From DATLCI01 sp046714215 (GTDB taxonomy: Bacteria; Acidobacteriota; Terriglobia; Terriglobales; Acidobacteriaceae), in assembly GCA_046714215.1 (NCBI GenBank), contig JBKKBM010000023.1, positions 1 through 9,775 on the forward strand: 9,775 nt of DNA. The letters are read 5' to 3'. The stretch's first letter is position 1. Every line of letters starts with the position of its first letter. This document shows, one piece after another, positions 1-6,893 of the stretch. The notes beneath the pieces are model-generated. The model saw only the letters and a list, made by a program, of their open reading frames with translations. It did no database searches and had not been told where the DNA came from. Made by a program: the position numbers and the translations under genes.

Positions 1-1
1 G

Positions 2-175
2 ATCGACAAGGTGCCGAGAGAACTTAGCGCGTCGCAACATCAAGCATTGAACCACCTGGCCCAGTTGGCGCTGCGCCTGCTGCACAGCAAATCCTCTAAG
101 CTTGCTGCTGCCCCAGGGGAGCACAAGAAAAGCCTGTCGGTTCCGGCAGTGAGCCGCAAAAAAAAATGTCGGTAA
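2..175 (+). CDS. 3' end of a probable GAF-domain (sensor/regulator) protein, 5' truncated
   Basis: An open frame enters from the left edge and runs 57 codons to TAA at 173-175. It contains no early ATG, so an ATG-based ORF scan misses it. Residues 1-10 read IDKVPRELSA, followed by SQHQALNHLAQLALRLL. This resembles the closing strand and last helix of many bacterial GAF domains, typically written as [V/I]xD..PReL...Q..aL..La..v...L. GAF domains bind small ligands or mediate dimerisation in sensor kinases, diguanylate cyclases and regulators; which output domain this one had cannot be seen. The last 25 or so residues are a basic, probably disordered tail (ending SRKKKCR). The GAF call is from pattern memory; the frame and stop are read directly. 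Confidence 0.62.
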   Translation: MDKVPRELSASQHQALNHLAQLALRLLHSKSSKLAAAPGEHKKSLSVPAVSRKKKCR

Positions 176-190
176 AGGATGGTCCAGTAC

Positions 191-214
191 CGGCTGAAAT
201 ACGCGCCCCAGCCG
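191..214 (+). terminator. Possible hairpin terminator after the GAF-type gene
   Basis: A perfect 6-bp inverted repeat, CGGCTG at 191-196 and CAGCCG at 209-214, encloses a 12-nt loop just after the stop at 175. No T-run follows, so intrinsic termination is only a possibility. Confidence 0.25.
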
Positions 215-234
215 ACCCATACTCCCGAGCCCTT

Positions 235-263
235 TTGTCCCCTCCCCACAAATTCGCCATAAT
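235..263 (+). promoter_or_regulatory. Candidate sigma70-type promoter for the cold-shock gene
   Basis: TTGTCC at 235-240 (4 of 6 bases match the -35 consensus) is followed by an exact 17-nt spacer and CATAAT at 258-263 (5 of 6 match the -10 consensus). Transcription would start near 270 and give a leader of about 128 nt before the ATG at 398, a length reminiscent of cspA-type leaders. A competing -10-like TAAAAT lies at 278-283 without a convincing -35 partner. Motif match only. Confidence 0.45.
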
Positions 264-299
264 TCCCTTTCTTTTAGTAAAATAGAAGTGCGTTTGTAA

Positions 300-381
300 G
301 AAGCGGTCGTGAAGCGGTTTCTGCGTGTGCAATGCCTGCCTCAGCTGTCCTCCGATTCGGTCCAACGTAATATCAACGTAA
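300..381 (+). repeat. Two pairs of 8-nt direct repeats, each with 11-nt period, in the csp leader
   Basis: GAAGCGGT occurs at 300-307 and 311-318. CAACGTAA occurs at 363-370 and 374-381. Both pairs have a start-to-start spacing of exactly 11 nt. The second copy of CAACGTAA runs into the ribosome-binding region (AAGGA, 381-385). They could be protein-binding half-sites in DNA or RNA, or chance. Confidence 0.5.
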
Positions 382-397
382 AGGAACACCAGCTTCC

Positions 398-598
398 ATG
401 GAACAAGGAACAGTAAAGTGGTTTAACGACGCCAAGGGCTTTGGATTTATCAGCCGCGCGAACGGTGAAGACGTATTCGTTCACTTCTCCGCCATTCAAG
501 CTTCGGGCTTCCGTACCCTGAAGGAAGGCCAGGCCGTGCAGTTCAACGTCGTCCAGGGACCGAAAGGCTGGCAGGCGGAAAACGTTCAGCCGGTCTAA
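398..598 (+). CDS. csp: Cold-shock protein (CspA family, single CSD)
   Basis: A 66-residue single cold-shock domain, the normal size for bacterial Csp proteins. The OB-fold core is clear: GTVKWFND at residues 4-11, the RNP1 motif KGFGFI at 13-18, the RNP2 motif VFVHF at 26-30, then a GPKGWQAENV C-terminal strand. These proteins bind single-stranded RNA or DNA through the exposed aromatics (W9, F10, F15, F17, F28, H29, F30) and act as RNA chaperones, transcription antiterminators or nucleoid-associated proteins in the cytoplasm. The ATG at 398 gives the standard start MEQGTVKWF; AAGGA at 381-385 is a somewhat distant ribosome-binding site (12-nt spacing). The gene has its own candidate promoter and long leader upstream and a strong terminator downstream, so it is probably monocistronic. 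Whether this copy is cold-inducible or constitutive cannot be told from the coding sequence. Confidence 0.96.
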   Translation: MEQGTVKWFNDAKGFGFISRANGEDVFVHFSAIQASGFRTLKEGQAVQFNVVQGPKGWQAENVQPV

Positions 599-602
599 CT
601 CC

Positions 603-669
603 GGGCTTACGCCCTGGGGCTAAGAGACGAATAACACCATAGGGGGCGGCACCTCAGCCGCCCTTTTTT
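603..669 (+). terminator. Rho-independent terminator of csp
   Basis: GGGCGGC at 644-650 pairs perfectly with GCCGCCC at 657-663 around a 6-nt loop (ACCTCA), followed at once by T6 at 664-669. This is a textbook intrinsic terminator. A small extra hairpin, GGGC at 603-606 and GCCC at 611-614, lies just after the stop codon. The terminator separates csp from typA. Confidence 0.9.
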
Positions 670-697
670 GCTTGCCGCGCGCCCAAAATCGGCGATC

Positions 698-723
698 CCC
701 GTTTAGCTTGAGATCAGAACGGG
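698..723. promoter_or_regulatory. Short inverted repeat upstream of typA
   Basis: CCCGTT at 698-703 and AACGGG at 718-723 form a perfect 6-bp inverted repeat with a 14-nt centre, between the csp terminator and the typA start. It could be an operator-like site or a leader hairpin. I found no convincing -35/-10 pair for typA in 670-774, although the gene needs its own start point after the csp terminator. Confidence 0.25.
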
Positions 724-764
724 AAATCAGCACGGAAAATCATAGGAATCGTTCACCGGAACAC

Positions 765-777
765 AAGGAATATTTTG
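765..777 (+). promoter_or_regulatory. typA ribosome-binding site and TTG start
   Basis: AAGGA at 765-769 lies 5 nt before TTG at 775-777. The first in-frame ATG is codon 25, beyond the G1 motif at residues 12-19, so it cannot be the true start. The Shine-Dalgarno spacing and the standard N-terminus (IRNIAIIAHVDHGKTT) together fix TTG as the initiator. Confidence 0.8.
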
Positions 778-2583
778 CAGATCAGCATTCGTAATATCGC
801 CATCATCGCCCACGTTGACCACGGCAAAACGACCCTGGTCGACGCCATGCTTCGCCAGAGCGGCACCTTCCGCTCCAATGAGGCGCTCGTCGAGCGCGTC
901 ATGGACTCCAACGATCTCGAACGTGAGCGCGGCATCACCATCCTGGCCAAGAACACCGCCGTTTTCTATCACGACGTCAAGATCAACATCGTCGACACCC
1001 CCGGCCACAGCGACTTTGGCGGGGAAGTCGAGCGCGCCCTCAAGATGGTGGACGGCGTCATGCTCCTAGTCGACGCCAGCGAAGGCCCGCTGCCCCAGAC
1101 CCGTTACGTGCTGGCCAAGGCGCTTGAACAACACCTGCCTCCTATCCTTGTCATCAACAAGATCGATCGTCCTGACGCGCGCGCCGCGGAAGTGCTGAAT
1201 GAGGTCTATGACCTGTTCATTGACCTCGACGCCCGCGAAGACCAGCTCAATTTCCCCGTCCTCTACACCAACGCCAAGCTGGGTACCGCGACCACGGACA
1301 TCAAGGAGCCCAGCGAGAACCTGCAGCCGCTCTTCGACACCATTCTCCGCACCACGCCGCCGCCCACCGGCGACCCCAAAGGCCCACTCCAGATCCTGGT
1401 CGCGAACCTCGATTACAGCGATTACCTCGGACGCCTCGCCATCGCCCGCGTGATCAATGGCACCATGAACGTGAATGAAGAAGTCGCTATCGCCAAGCTG
1501 GACAAATCATTTCACAAGACGAAGATCACCAAACTCTTCTCCTTCAGCGGCCTGAAGCGCGTGGACATCGAAAAGACCGATCTCGGCGACATCATCGCCG
1601 TCGCCGGCGTGGAGGGCATCACCATCGGCGAGACCATCACCGACGTCGAGAACCCTTCGCCGCTGCCACCTATCACCATCGATGAGCCCACCATCTCCAT
1701 GCAATTCACCATCAACACTTCGCCGCTGGCCGGGCGCGAAGGTCAATATGTCACCTCCCGCAACCTGCGTGACCGCCTGCAAAAAGAGCTACTGACCAAC
1801 GTCTCGCTGCGGGTGGACGAACTTACCCCGGACACCTTCACCGTGGCCGGCCGCGGCGAACTGCAACTCGCCATCCTCATCGAGATGATGCGCCGCGAAG
1901 GTTACGAATTGATGGTCGGCAAGCCGGAGATCGTCACCAAGACCGTGAATGGCAAGCTCATGGAGCCGGTCGAGCGCTTGGCGGTTGACGTGCCGGAGGC
2001 CTTCGTCGGCGTGGTCATCGAGAAACTGGGCCAGCGCAAGGCCAACGTGCACAAAATGAACAACCACGGCTACGGACGCGTCCGCATGGAGTTCAAGTGC
2101 CCCAGCCGCGGCCTCATCGGCCTGCGCAGTGAGCTGCTGACTGACACCCGCGGCACCATCGTCATGAACTCGCTCTTCGATGGCTACACCCAATGGCTGG
2201 GCGAGATCCCCCATCGCCTAACCGGCGCCCTGGTCTCAGACCGCGCCGGTCATACCACCTCCTACGCGCTGTGGAATCTCCAGGAGCGCGGCGAGTTGTT
2301 CGCGGGGCCGGGTATTGAAGTCTATGAGGGCATGATCATCGGGGAAAACGCTCGTGACGTGGATCTTGACGTCAACGTGGTCCGCGAGAAGAAACTCACC
2401 AACATGCGCTCTTCCGGCGCGGATGAAGCCATCCGCCTGGTTCCCCACAAGGCCCTGAATCTGGAGCAGGCCATCGAGTTCATCGCCGACGATGAATTCG
2501 TCGAGGTCACTCCCAAGAACCTGCGGCTGCGGAAGAAGGTACTTCAGTCCAACCGGCGGCCGAAGAAGGAAAAGGGAAGCTAA
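775..2583 (+). CDS. typA: Ribosome-associated translational GTPase TypA/BipA
   Basis: A 602-residue protein, close to the roughly 605 residues usual for TypA/BipA. GTPase motifs are complete: G1 AHVDHGKT at 12-19, G2 RGIT at 52-55, G3 DTPGH at 74-78, G4 NKID at 128-131 and a G5-like NAKLG at 166-170. Domain II follows, then EF-G-like domains III and V, and the TypA-specific C-terminal domain with a basic tail (RLRKKVLQSNRRPKKEKGS). NKIDRPDAR and the DTRGT region distinguish it from LepA and EF-G. The cytoplasmic protein binds the 70S ribosome at the EF-G site and supports 50S assembly and growth at low temperature or under stress; this is family knowledge. Translation starts at TTG with a good Shine-Dalgarno. 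It lies 176 bp after csp, beyond a terminator. No frameshift or missing catalytic residue is seen. Confidence 0.97.
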   Translation: MQISIRNIAIIAHVDHGKTTLVDAMLRQSGTFRSNEALVERVMDSNDLERERGITILAKNTAVFYHDVKINIVDTPGHSDFGGEVERALKMVDGVMLLVDASEGPLPQTRYVLAKALEQHLPPILVINKIDRPDARAAEVLNEVYDLFIDLDAREDQLNFPVLYTNAKLGTATTDIKEPSENLQPLFDTILRTTPPPTGDPKGPLQILVANLDYSDYLGRLAIARVINGTMNVNEEVAIAKLDKSFHKTKITKLFSFSGLKRVDIEKTDLGDIIAVAGVEGITIGETITDVENPSPLPPITIDEPTISMQFTINTSPLAGREGQYVTSRNLRDRLQKELLTNVSLRVDELTPDTFTVAGRGELQLAILIEMMRREGYELMVGKPEIVTKTVNGKLMEPVERLAVDVPEAFVGVVIEKLGQRKANVHKMNNHGYGRVRMEFKCPSRGLIGLRSELLTDTRGTIVMNSLFDGYTQWLGEIPHRLTGALVSDRAGHTTSYALWNLQERGELFAGPGIEVYEGMIIGENARDVDLDVNVVREKKLTNMRSSGADEAIRLVPHKALNLEQAIEFIADDEFVEVTPKNLRLRKKVLQSNRRPKKEKGS

Positions 2584-2588
2584 CCGCT

Positions 2589-2660
2589 AGCCCCGCTGGG
2601 TGGCGGCCCCGCCGGGGCTGCCCCCTCTAGGGCGGCCCCCTACCCCCTATCAGGGCTTTT
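2589..2660 (+). terminator. GC-rich hairpin cluster after typA, probable termination region
   Basis: AGCCCCG at 2589-2595 pairs with CGGGGCT at 2613-2619. TAGGG at 2628-2632 pairs with CCCTA at 2638-2642. A small CCCT-ATC-AGGG stem at 2645-2655 is followed by CTTTT. None alone is an ideal intrinsic terminator, but the stacked structure ending in a short T-run directly after the stop codon suggests a termination zone. Confidence 0.5.
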
Positions 2661-2916
2661 GCTAAGGCCTCAAGCCGCCCAGTTGTGTTAACGTTATCGG
2701 CCTAAGCAAACGGGTTTCGCTTGGCTAACGGGGCCACAGACACAGCCCATGTGGCCGCAGACATAGCAGCACCTGGGCAGCACAGAGTAAGACAGCGGTT
2801 TCAGCTCGCATCTCGTCCCCTTCGGACCCTCAGCCTCAGGGACGCGGTCGCGCTTTTCACCACTTCTGCCGGCGAAAATCCCGTGCGGTTCGTTCCCGGG
2901 GGGTACGGAAAAGTCT
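2661..2916 (+). other. Gene-free, hairpin-rich leader region before the TPR gene
   Basis: No convincing gene is seen here; the open frames have weak starts and no recognisable domain. Inverted repeats include GCTAAGGCC (2661-2669) against GGCCTAAGC (2699-2707) with one mismatch, AAGCAAAC (2704-2711) against GTTTCGCTT (2714-2722) with one bulge, and a perfect GGCCACA (2732-2738) against TGTGGCC (2750-2756). An 8-bp palindrome TAACGTTA lies at 2689-2696. Near-identical CAGACACAG (2737) and CAGACATAG (2758) are direct repeats. The promoter of the TPR gene must lie here or upstream, but I cannot place it. A weak GGAAAAG (2907-2913) precedes the ATG at 2917. Confidence 0.45.
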
Positions 2917-5787
2917 ATGGCGCTCGGTTTTGGATTCAACAAGGCAAAGGTCCTCGCCTCGGCGGAGAAGAACGTGCAGCAGGGCAAGCTGCAGAATGCC
3001 ATCTCCGATTACGAGAAGGTGGTCAAAGAAGATCCTAAAGACCTCACCGTCCTCAATACCATTGGCGACCTTTACTCGCGCATCGGCAACAACGACCATG
3101 CGGTCATTTACTTCCGCAAGGTAGGTGACGCCTACGCCGCCCAGGGCTTTACCGTCAAAGCCATTGCCATGTACAAGAAGCTCACCAAGCTGAGCGTCGG
3201 CAACGTGGAAAACATCCAGAAGCTGGCTGAGCTTTATACCATCCAGGGGCTGTATAACGACGCCCGCTCCCAGTACGTCCAGGTCGCTGACGGCCACCTG
3301 CGCAACGGCAACAATGACGATGCGGCCAAGGTCTTCCAGAAGATCCTGGAGCTGGATCCTGACAACGTAGCCATGCAGACCAAGCTGGCTGACCTCTACA
3401 TCAAGCTGGGCAAGAAGACCGAAGCGCGCAACATCTACTTCACCGCCGCCCAGTCGCTCTACAACAAGCAGGCCATGGACGCGGCCGATGAGGCCCTGGG
3501 CAAAGTCCTCACCCTCGATCCCAAGAACGTGGACGCCCTGCTGCTCAAAGGCGCTATCGCCGCGGAATCAGGCGACGGCAAGGCCGCCATCGAGTGCCTC
3601 AAAGACATTCCTGACCTCGATTCCCGGCCCGATGCGCTGCGCAGCCTCTTGCGCGCCCAGATCCAACTCAAGCAGTTCGATGAGGCCGCTCCCATCGCCA
3701 GTAAGTTGATGACCGTCCACAATGACCTTACCGGCATCAACTGGGTGGCGGACGGATACATTGCCGCCGGCCGGATGGAGGAAGGCATCAAGCTGTATGA
3801 ACAGTATGCCGATCAGGTGCTCGCCGCCAATGGCGCCGCGCTCATCGCCTCGCTCAGTTCTGCCATCAACAAGGTCAAAGAGAGTTCTGTGGCCCTTGAA
3901 GCCATGCGGAACCTCTTCCGCAAGGCCAATGAGACCAGCCACGAAGCCGAGATCATGGAACTGCTCGCGCACGCCTATGTGACCGATGGCAACCTGGTTA
4001 AAGCCAAGGAGCTGTACCACCAGCTCGCCGAAAGCGAACCCGAGAACCCACTTCACCACCAGAACTATAAGCAGGTGGTCGGCATGCTGGGCGAAGACTC
4101 CACCACCCGCCCGTTAACCACCGAACAGGCACAGCAGCCCTTCATGACCGACGAACCTGCATCTGAGCAGGGCGCCGTCATCCATCATGAATACGACGCC
4201 GAGACCGCTGCCGCAGTCCAGGCCGCGCTCACCGATGCCGAACTCTTCGATTCCTATAATCTCGCCGCCAAGGCCATTCCGCCGCTCGAAGCGGGCCTCA
4301 AAAAAGCGCCGCGTGATTCCCAACTCCACGCCCGGCTGATCCAGGTCTATGTCAAGAGCGGACGCTTCCTCGAAGCCGCCCGCAGTTGCAACGTCCTGAA
4401 AGAGATTTTTGCCGAGCACGGCCACGCCGCCGACGCCCAGAGTTATGCCGACTTGACCGCTAAGTATCTCAGCCAAGCTGGCGCCGCTCCGGATGCTCTT
4501 GACATTCCTGCCGACGAGACTCCCGCCTTCACTATGCCTACGGCGCCGCAGATGACCACGGCCCCGGGCGTCACTGATTTCGGTTTTACCGCCGCCACTC
4601 CTGCTCCCCTTCCCGGGGACTCCTCTTCCGTCAATCTGCTCAATCTTTCGCCCGCCGCCGCGCCCGCCGCACCGCCTCCCGCCGCTAATGACGATTGGGA
4701 GAGCATGATGGTCGTCGAGGATGCTCCGCCCGACGCCGCTGCTCCCATCGAAATGGACGTCACTCCGCCTCCCGCCGAAGCTGTTCATCTTGAAGCTGCC
4801 CCCGCGGAGATTTCCATGGCCGTGGAGCTGCCCCCGGCTGAGGCCGTCGCTGAGTTTTCGTTCGAAAGCACTTCCGACGCTGCGCCCGCCGTTGCACATA
4901 TTGAGATGGCCGTCGAACCGATGGTGGTCGAGCCGCCTCCGCCTTCTCCCCCACCGCCTCCACCTCCGAAGGTAGTCGAGCCGCCTCCGCCACCAAAGGT
5001 GGTCGCGCCTCCCCCTCCACCCCCGCCTCCTCCGGCCCCGGCCGCTGCGGCCAAAGCCCCTGCGCCAGCACCCGCCGAAGACATGGACATCCTCGGAGAC
5101 CTGGTCTCTGACCTCGAAGAATCTCTCGGCGACCTTACGTTTGGCGCGCCTCCGCCGCACGCGAAGCCGGCCCCGCCGGCTCCCGCTCCAACTTTGTCCG
5201 CCGCCGCTGCTTCCACTCCGGTCGCTCCCACCATGTCATCCGCACCCGCTCCGGTTGCGCCGGAATCCGTCCCCGCCGGCTTTAGCTCCATGGAACACGA
5301 GATGCCGACCGCTGCCCCCGAGATCGAACATCACGAAGCCGCCTCTGAACTCTCTGACATGTTCTCTGAGTTCAAAGAGGACGCCGAAGCCAGCTCCGCC
5401 GAAGCCGAAGATCCCGATACGCACTACAACCTCGGCATTGCTTTCAAAGAAATGGGACTGCTTGACGAGGCCATCGGCGAATTGCAGAAAGTCTGCCACG
5501 CCGTCGACAAGGGGCATCCGTTCTCCCAGGCCGTGCAGGCCTACACTTGGCTGGCGCAATGTCTGGTGGACAAAGGTGTGCCTCAGGCCGCCATCCGCTG
5601 GTACGAGAAGGCGCTGAAGATCGCCAGCATGGACGAAGAGAGCCGCTTGTCTGTGTACTACGATATGGCCTGCGCCTATGAGATGGCCGGCGACCAGAAA
5701 AAGGCTTATCAGACGTTCATGGAAGTCTATAGCTCGAACATCGACTACCGCGACGTCGCCGAGCGCATCAAGACCCTGAAGGTCTAG
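2917..5787 (+). CDS. Large tetratricopeptide-repeat protein with proline-rich linker
   Basis: A 956-residue protein without signal peptide or membrane segment, so probably cytoplasmic. Residues 10-380 are TPR-type helical hairpins; clear units include GKLQNAISDYEKVVKEDP (23-40), NTIGDLYSRIGNNDHAVIYF (47-66) and GNNDDAAKVFQKILELDPDN (131-150). A second helical block with TPR character lies around 430-520. Residues 525-830 are low-complexity, Ala/Pro/Glu-rich and probably disordered, with a polyproline stretch at 673-706 carrying a 9-residue repeat (PKVVEPPPP / PKVVAPPPP). Acidic amphipathic segments (EDMDILGDLVSDLEESLGD at 721-739; SELSDMFSEFKED at 810-822) precede a C-terminal TPR block (830-945) that opens DPDTHYNLGIAFKEMGLLDEAI. 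Similar openings occur, as I recall, in large TPR proteins of Deltaproteobacteria and Acidobacteria. TPRs bind protein partners; the partner and function here are unknown. ATG 2917 fits the expected N-terminus MALGFGFNK. Confidence 0.9.
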   Translation: MALGFGFNKAKVLASAEKNVQQGKLQNAISDYEKVVKEDPKDLTVLNTIGDLYSRIGNNDHAVIYFRKVGDAYAAQGFTVKAIAMYKKLTKLSVGNVENIQKLAELYTIQGLYNDARSQYVQVADGHLRNGNNDDAAKVFQKILELDPDNVAMQTKLADLYIKLGKKTEARNIYFTAAQSLYNKQAMDAADEALGKVLTLDPKNVDALLLKGAIAAESGDGKAAIECLKDIPDLDSRPDALRSLLRAQIQLKQFDEAAPIASKLMTVHNDLTGINWVADGYIAAGRMEEGIKLYEQYADQVLAANGAALIASLSSAINKVKESSVALEAMRNLFRKANETSHEAEIMELLAHAYVTDGNLVKAKELYHQLAESEPENPLHHQNYKQVVGMLGEDSTTRPLTTEQAQQPFMTDEPASEQGAVIHHEYDAETAAAVQAALTDAELFDSYNLAAKAIPPLEAGLKKAPRDSQLHARLIQVYVKSGRFLEAARSCNVLKEIFAEHGHAADAQSYADLTAKYLSQAGAAPDALDIPADETPAFTMPTAPQMTTAPGVTDFGFTAATPAPLPGDSSSVNLLNLSPAAAPAAPPPAANDDWESMMVVEDAPPDAAAPIEMDVTPPPAEAVHLEAAPAEISMAVELPPAEAVAEFSFESTSDAAPAVAHIEMAVEPMVVEPPPPSPPPPPPPKVVEPPPPPKVVAPPPPPPPPPAPAAAAKAPAPAPAEDMDILGDLVSDLEESLGDLTFGAPPPHAKPAPPAPAPTLSAAAASTPVAPTMSSAPAPVAPESVPAGFSSMEHEMPTAAPEIEHHEAASELSDMFSEFKEDAEASSAEAEDPDTHYNLGIAFKEMGLLDEAIGELQKVCHAVDKGHPFSQAVQAYTWLAQCLVDKGVPQAAIRWYEKALKIASMDEESRLSVYYDMACAYEMAGDQKKAYQTFMEVYSSNIDYRDVAERIKTLKV
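4966..5019 (+). repeat. 27-bp tandem repeat encoding the PKVV-polyproline unit
   Basis: Two imperfect copies of a 27-bp unit encode PKVVEPPPP and PKVVAPPPP (lysines at residues 685 and 694). The copies sit inside a CCN-rich stretch (about 4933-5034) of the TPR gene. Such repeats can change length by replication slippage and are a common assembly weak point. Confidence 0.65.
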
Positions 5788-5795
5788 GAATCCCA

Positions 5796-5895
5796 GCGCC
5801 GTAGGCGCGGAAACGAAGGCCGTGTAGCGGGCTGAGTTTAGCCCACCACGGCAGTGGTGGGTAGGCTGCGGAAAAGGAGCGAGCCCCGGAGGGGC
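5796..5895. repeat. Intergenic hairpin block (REP-like) between convergent genes
   Basis: Three perfect inverted repeats lie in 100 bp: GCGCC-GTA-GGCGC (5796-5808), CCCACCAC-GGCA-GTGGTGGG (5842-5861) and GCCCC-GGA-GGGGC (5883-5895). The first and third share one design: a 5-bp GC stem closed by a 3-nt loop beginning with G and ending with A. No T-run follows on either strand. The block separates the plus-strand TPR gene from the minus-strand gvpK, so it may terminate both transcripts. I recall similar blocks dispersed between genes in acidobacterial genomes, but dispersal cannot be tested here. Confidence 0.6.
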
Positions 5896-5901
5896 GACAC
5901 T

Positions 5902-6258
5902 CTAATCCAGCAACTTCCCGATTGGCCCCAGGTCCAGATTCAGATCCTCCGGCTTCAATCCAAACGTCGTCGTCAGCTCGTGGATCTTCTGTTCCAGCTT
6001 CATCAGCGCCTGCCCCATCTCTTCCACCTGCTCATCCGTAAGCGTTCCGCCTTCCATCCGCCGGATCGCCTGCCGCTCCAGCAACCGCCGCAACAACTCG
6101 ATCAGCGTCAGTACCAGCTTGGCCAGGCCTTGCTCGATCGTCTCCGGGGTGCAGTCTACGCGTTGTTGTCCGCCCGCCGCCGCGGCCTGGAGCTGCCGCT
6201 TGAGGTCGGCAACGGCGGCTTCCACTTCATCGGGCGTGATCTTGCGCGCGTCGGTCAT
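5902..6258 (-). CDS. gvpK: Gas vesicle protein GvpK
   Basis: A 118-residue protein, the usual GvpK size. The diagnostic core is present: LAKLVLTLIELLRRLLERQA at residues 45-64, IRRMEGGTLTDEQVEEMGQAL at 65-85, MKLEQKIHELTTTFGL to 101, and the family signature PEDLNLDLGP at 103-112. GvpK is an accessory protein required for gas-vesicle formation in several species and is thought to act in assembly; its exact biochemical role is unsettled. It is soluble and largely helical, with no membrane segment. Its ATG overlaps the TGA of the upstream gvpF/L gene by 4 nt (ATGA, 6255-6258), implying translational coupling. It is the last gene of the visible operon and ends just before the hairpin block at 5796-5895. 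Confidence 0.95.
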   Translation of the reverse strand: MTDARKITPDEVEAAVADLKRQLQAAAAGGQQRVDCTPETIEQGLAKLVLTLIELLRRLLERQAIRRMEGGTLTDEQVEEMGQALMKLEQKIHELTTTFGLKPEDLNLDLGPIGKLLD

Positions 6259-6893
6259 TTGCGTTCGTCCAGCGACAGGTCAGGATAGCAGTTCACATAT
6301 TCCGTCGGCGGCCACGGTCCGGAGACCCGCAGCGTCGCTTGCCCCAGCGCGGCGATCTTATCCCGAAACTCCGTTACGACCTCCCGGGGGATCAACGCGA
6401 AGTAGCGGTTGCCGCGCTGCTTCCATTCCGCCTGGGCAGCTGACTTCATCAGACTTTCCAACTCGATCACTCGCTGCGCCGCGTCGAACTTCGCCTTGAG
6501 ATACGCCGTGCCTGTTTCCGACGCGGGCGCCTCAGCCGGAATGCTGACGCGCACCTCCATCTGCACTCGGTCGCGCAGTCGGCGCAGGTCGGCGAGGTAG
6601 GCGTCGCTGTTGCGCTCGAGAAACTGTTCCAATTCGGCTTGCGAGGGCAGCAGCGTGGGGAAGCGGAAGGGAATGACCGCTTGTTTCTCGAAGACGTGGT
6701 TCACGACCCAGTGAAAGTCGAGAGCATCTTTCTTCAGCTCTTCGGCGGAGCCTCCGGGGAAAGCGTCATAGCGGCTGAAATAGCACACCAGCGGATCGCG
6801 CCGCAGCATCTCCACTGCCGCCGCACGCACGCCACGTGGTGGCAATGGAGCCGTGGGACTCTCTTCCGCCATACCATATAGAAGCAGCATCAT
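6255..6893 (-). CDS. gvpF/L: Gas vesicle protein, GvpF/GvpL family (second copy, divergent)
   Basis: A 212-residue member of the GvpL/GvpF family. It starts MMLLLYGMAE, matching the family's first strand (YxYG followed by a hydrophobic residue). The core VIPFRFPTLLPSQAELEQFL at 73-92 corresponds to the usual lPlrFGtvf segment, here with FP in place of FG. RVQMEVRVSI at 109-118, TGTAYLKAK at 127-135 and SGPWPPTEYV at 191-200 complete the family pattern. GvpF and GvpL proteins are minor vesicle-associated or assembly proteins; GvpF is reported to contact GvpA. The protein is shorter than the other copy at 7159-7965 and quite different from it in sequence. The ATG at 6893 overlaps the gvpS-type stop by 4 nt (ATGATG run), and its own stop overlaps gvpK by 4 nt. 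No clear Shine-Dalgarno is seen, so re-initiation is likely. F cannot be told from L by eye. Confidence 0.88.
   Translation of the reverse strand: MMLLLYGMAEESPTAPLPPRGVRAAAVEMLRRDPLVCYFSRYDAFPGGSAEELKKDALDFHWVVNHVFEKQAVIPFRFPTLLPSQAELEQFLERNSDAYLADLRRLRDRVQMEVRVSIPAEAPASETGTAYLKAKFDAAQRVIELESLMKSAAQAEWKQRGNRYFALIPREVVTEFRDKIAALGQATLRVSGPWPPTEYVNCYPDLSLDERK

Noticed and set aside
96..389. 97-codon minus-strand open frame upstream of csp
   Set aside because: It overlaps the GAF-type gene end, the candidate csp promoter and the leader, and has no recognisable motif.
2721..3038. 105-codon plus-strand open frame running into the TPR gene start
   Set aside because: It overlaps the first 120 bp of the TPR gene in another frame, has a weak start and an unstructured Arg-rich translation.
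4933..5034. Polyproline CCN repeat as a CRISPR-like or satellite array
   Set aside because: It is in frame within the TPR protein with variable codon choice and no spacer pattern. It is a coding low-complexity tract.
4114..5160. 348-codon open frame on the minus strand, opposite the TPR gene
   Set aside because: It is Arg/Gly-rich and low in complexity, produced by reading the GC-rich proline/alanine linker backwards. The plus-strand frame has clear TPR motifs.
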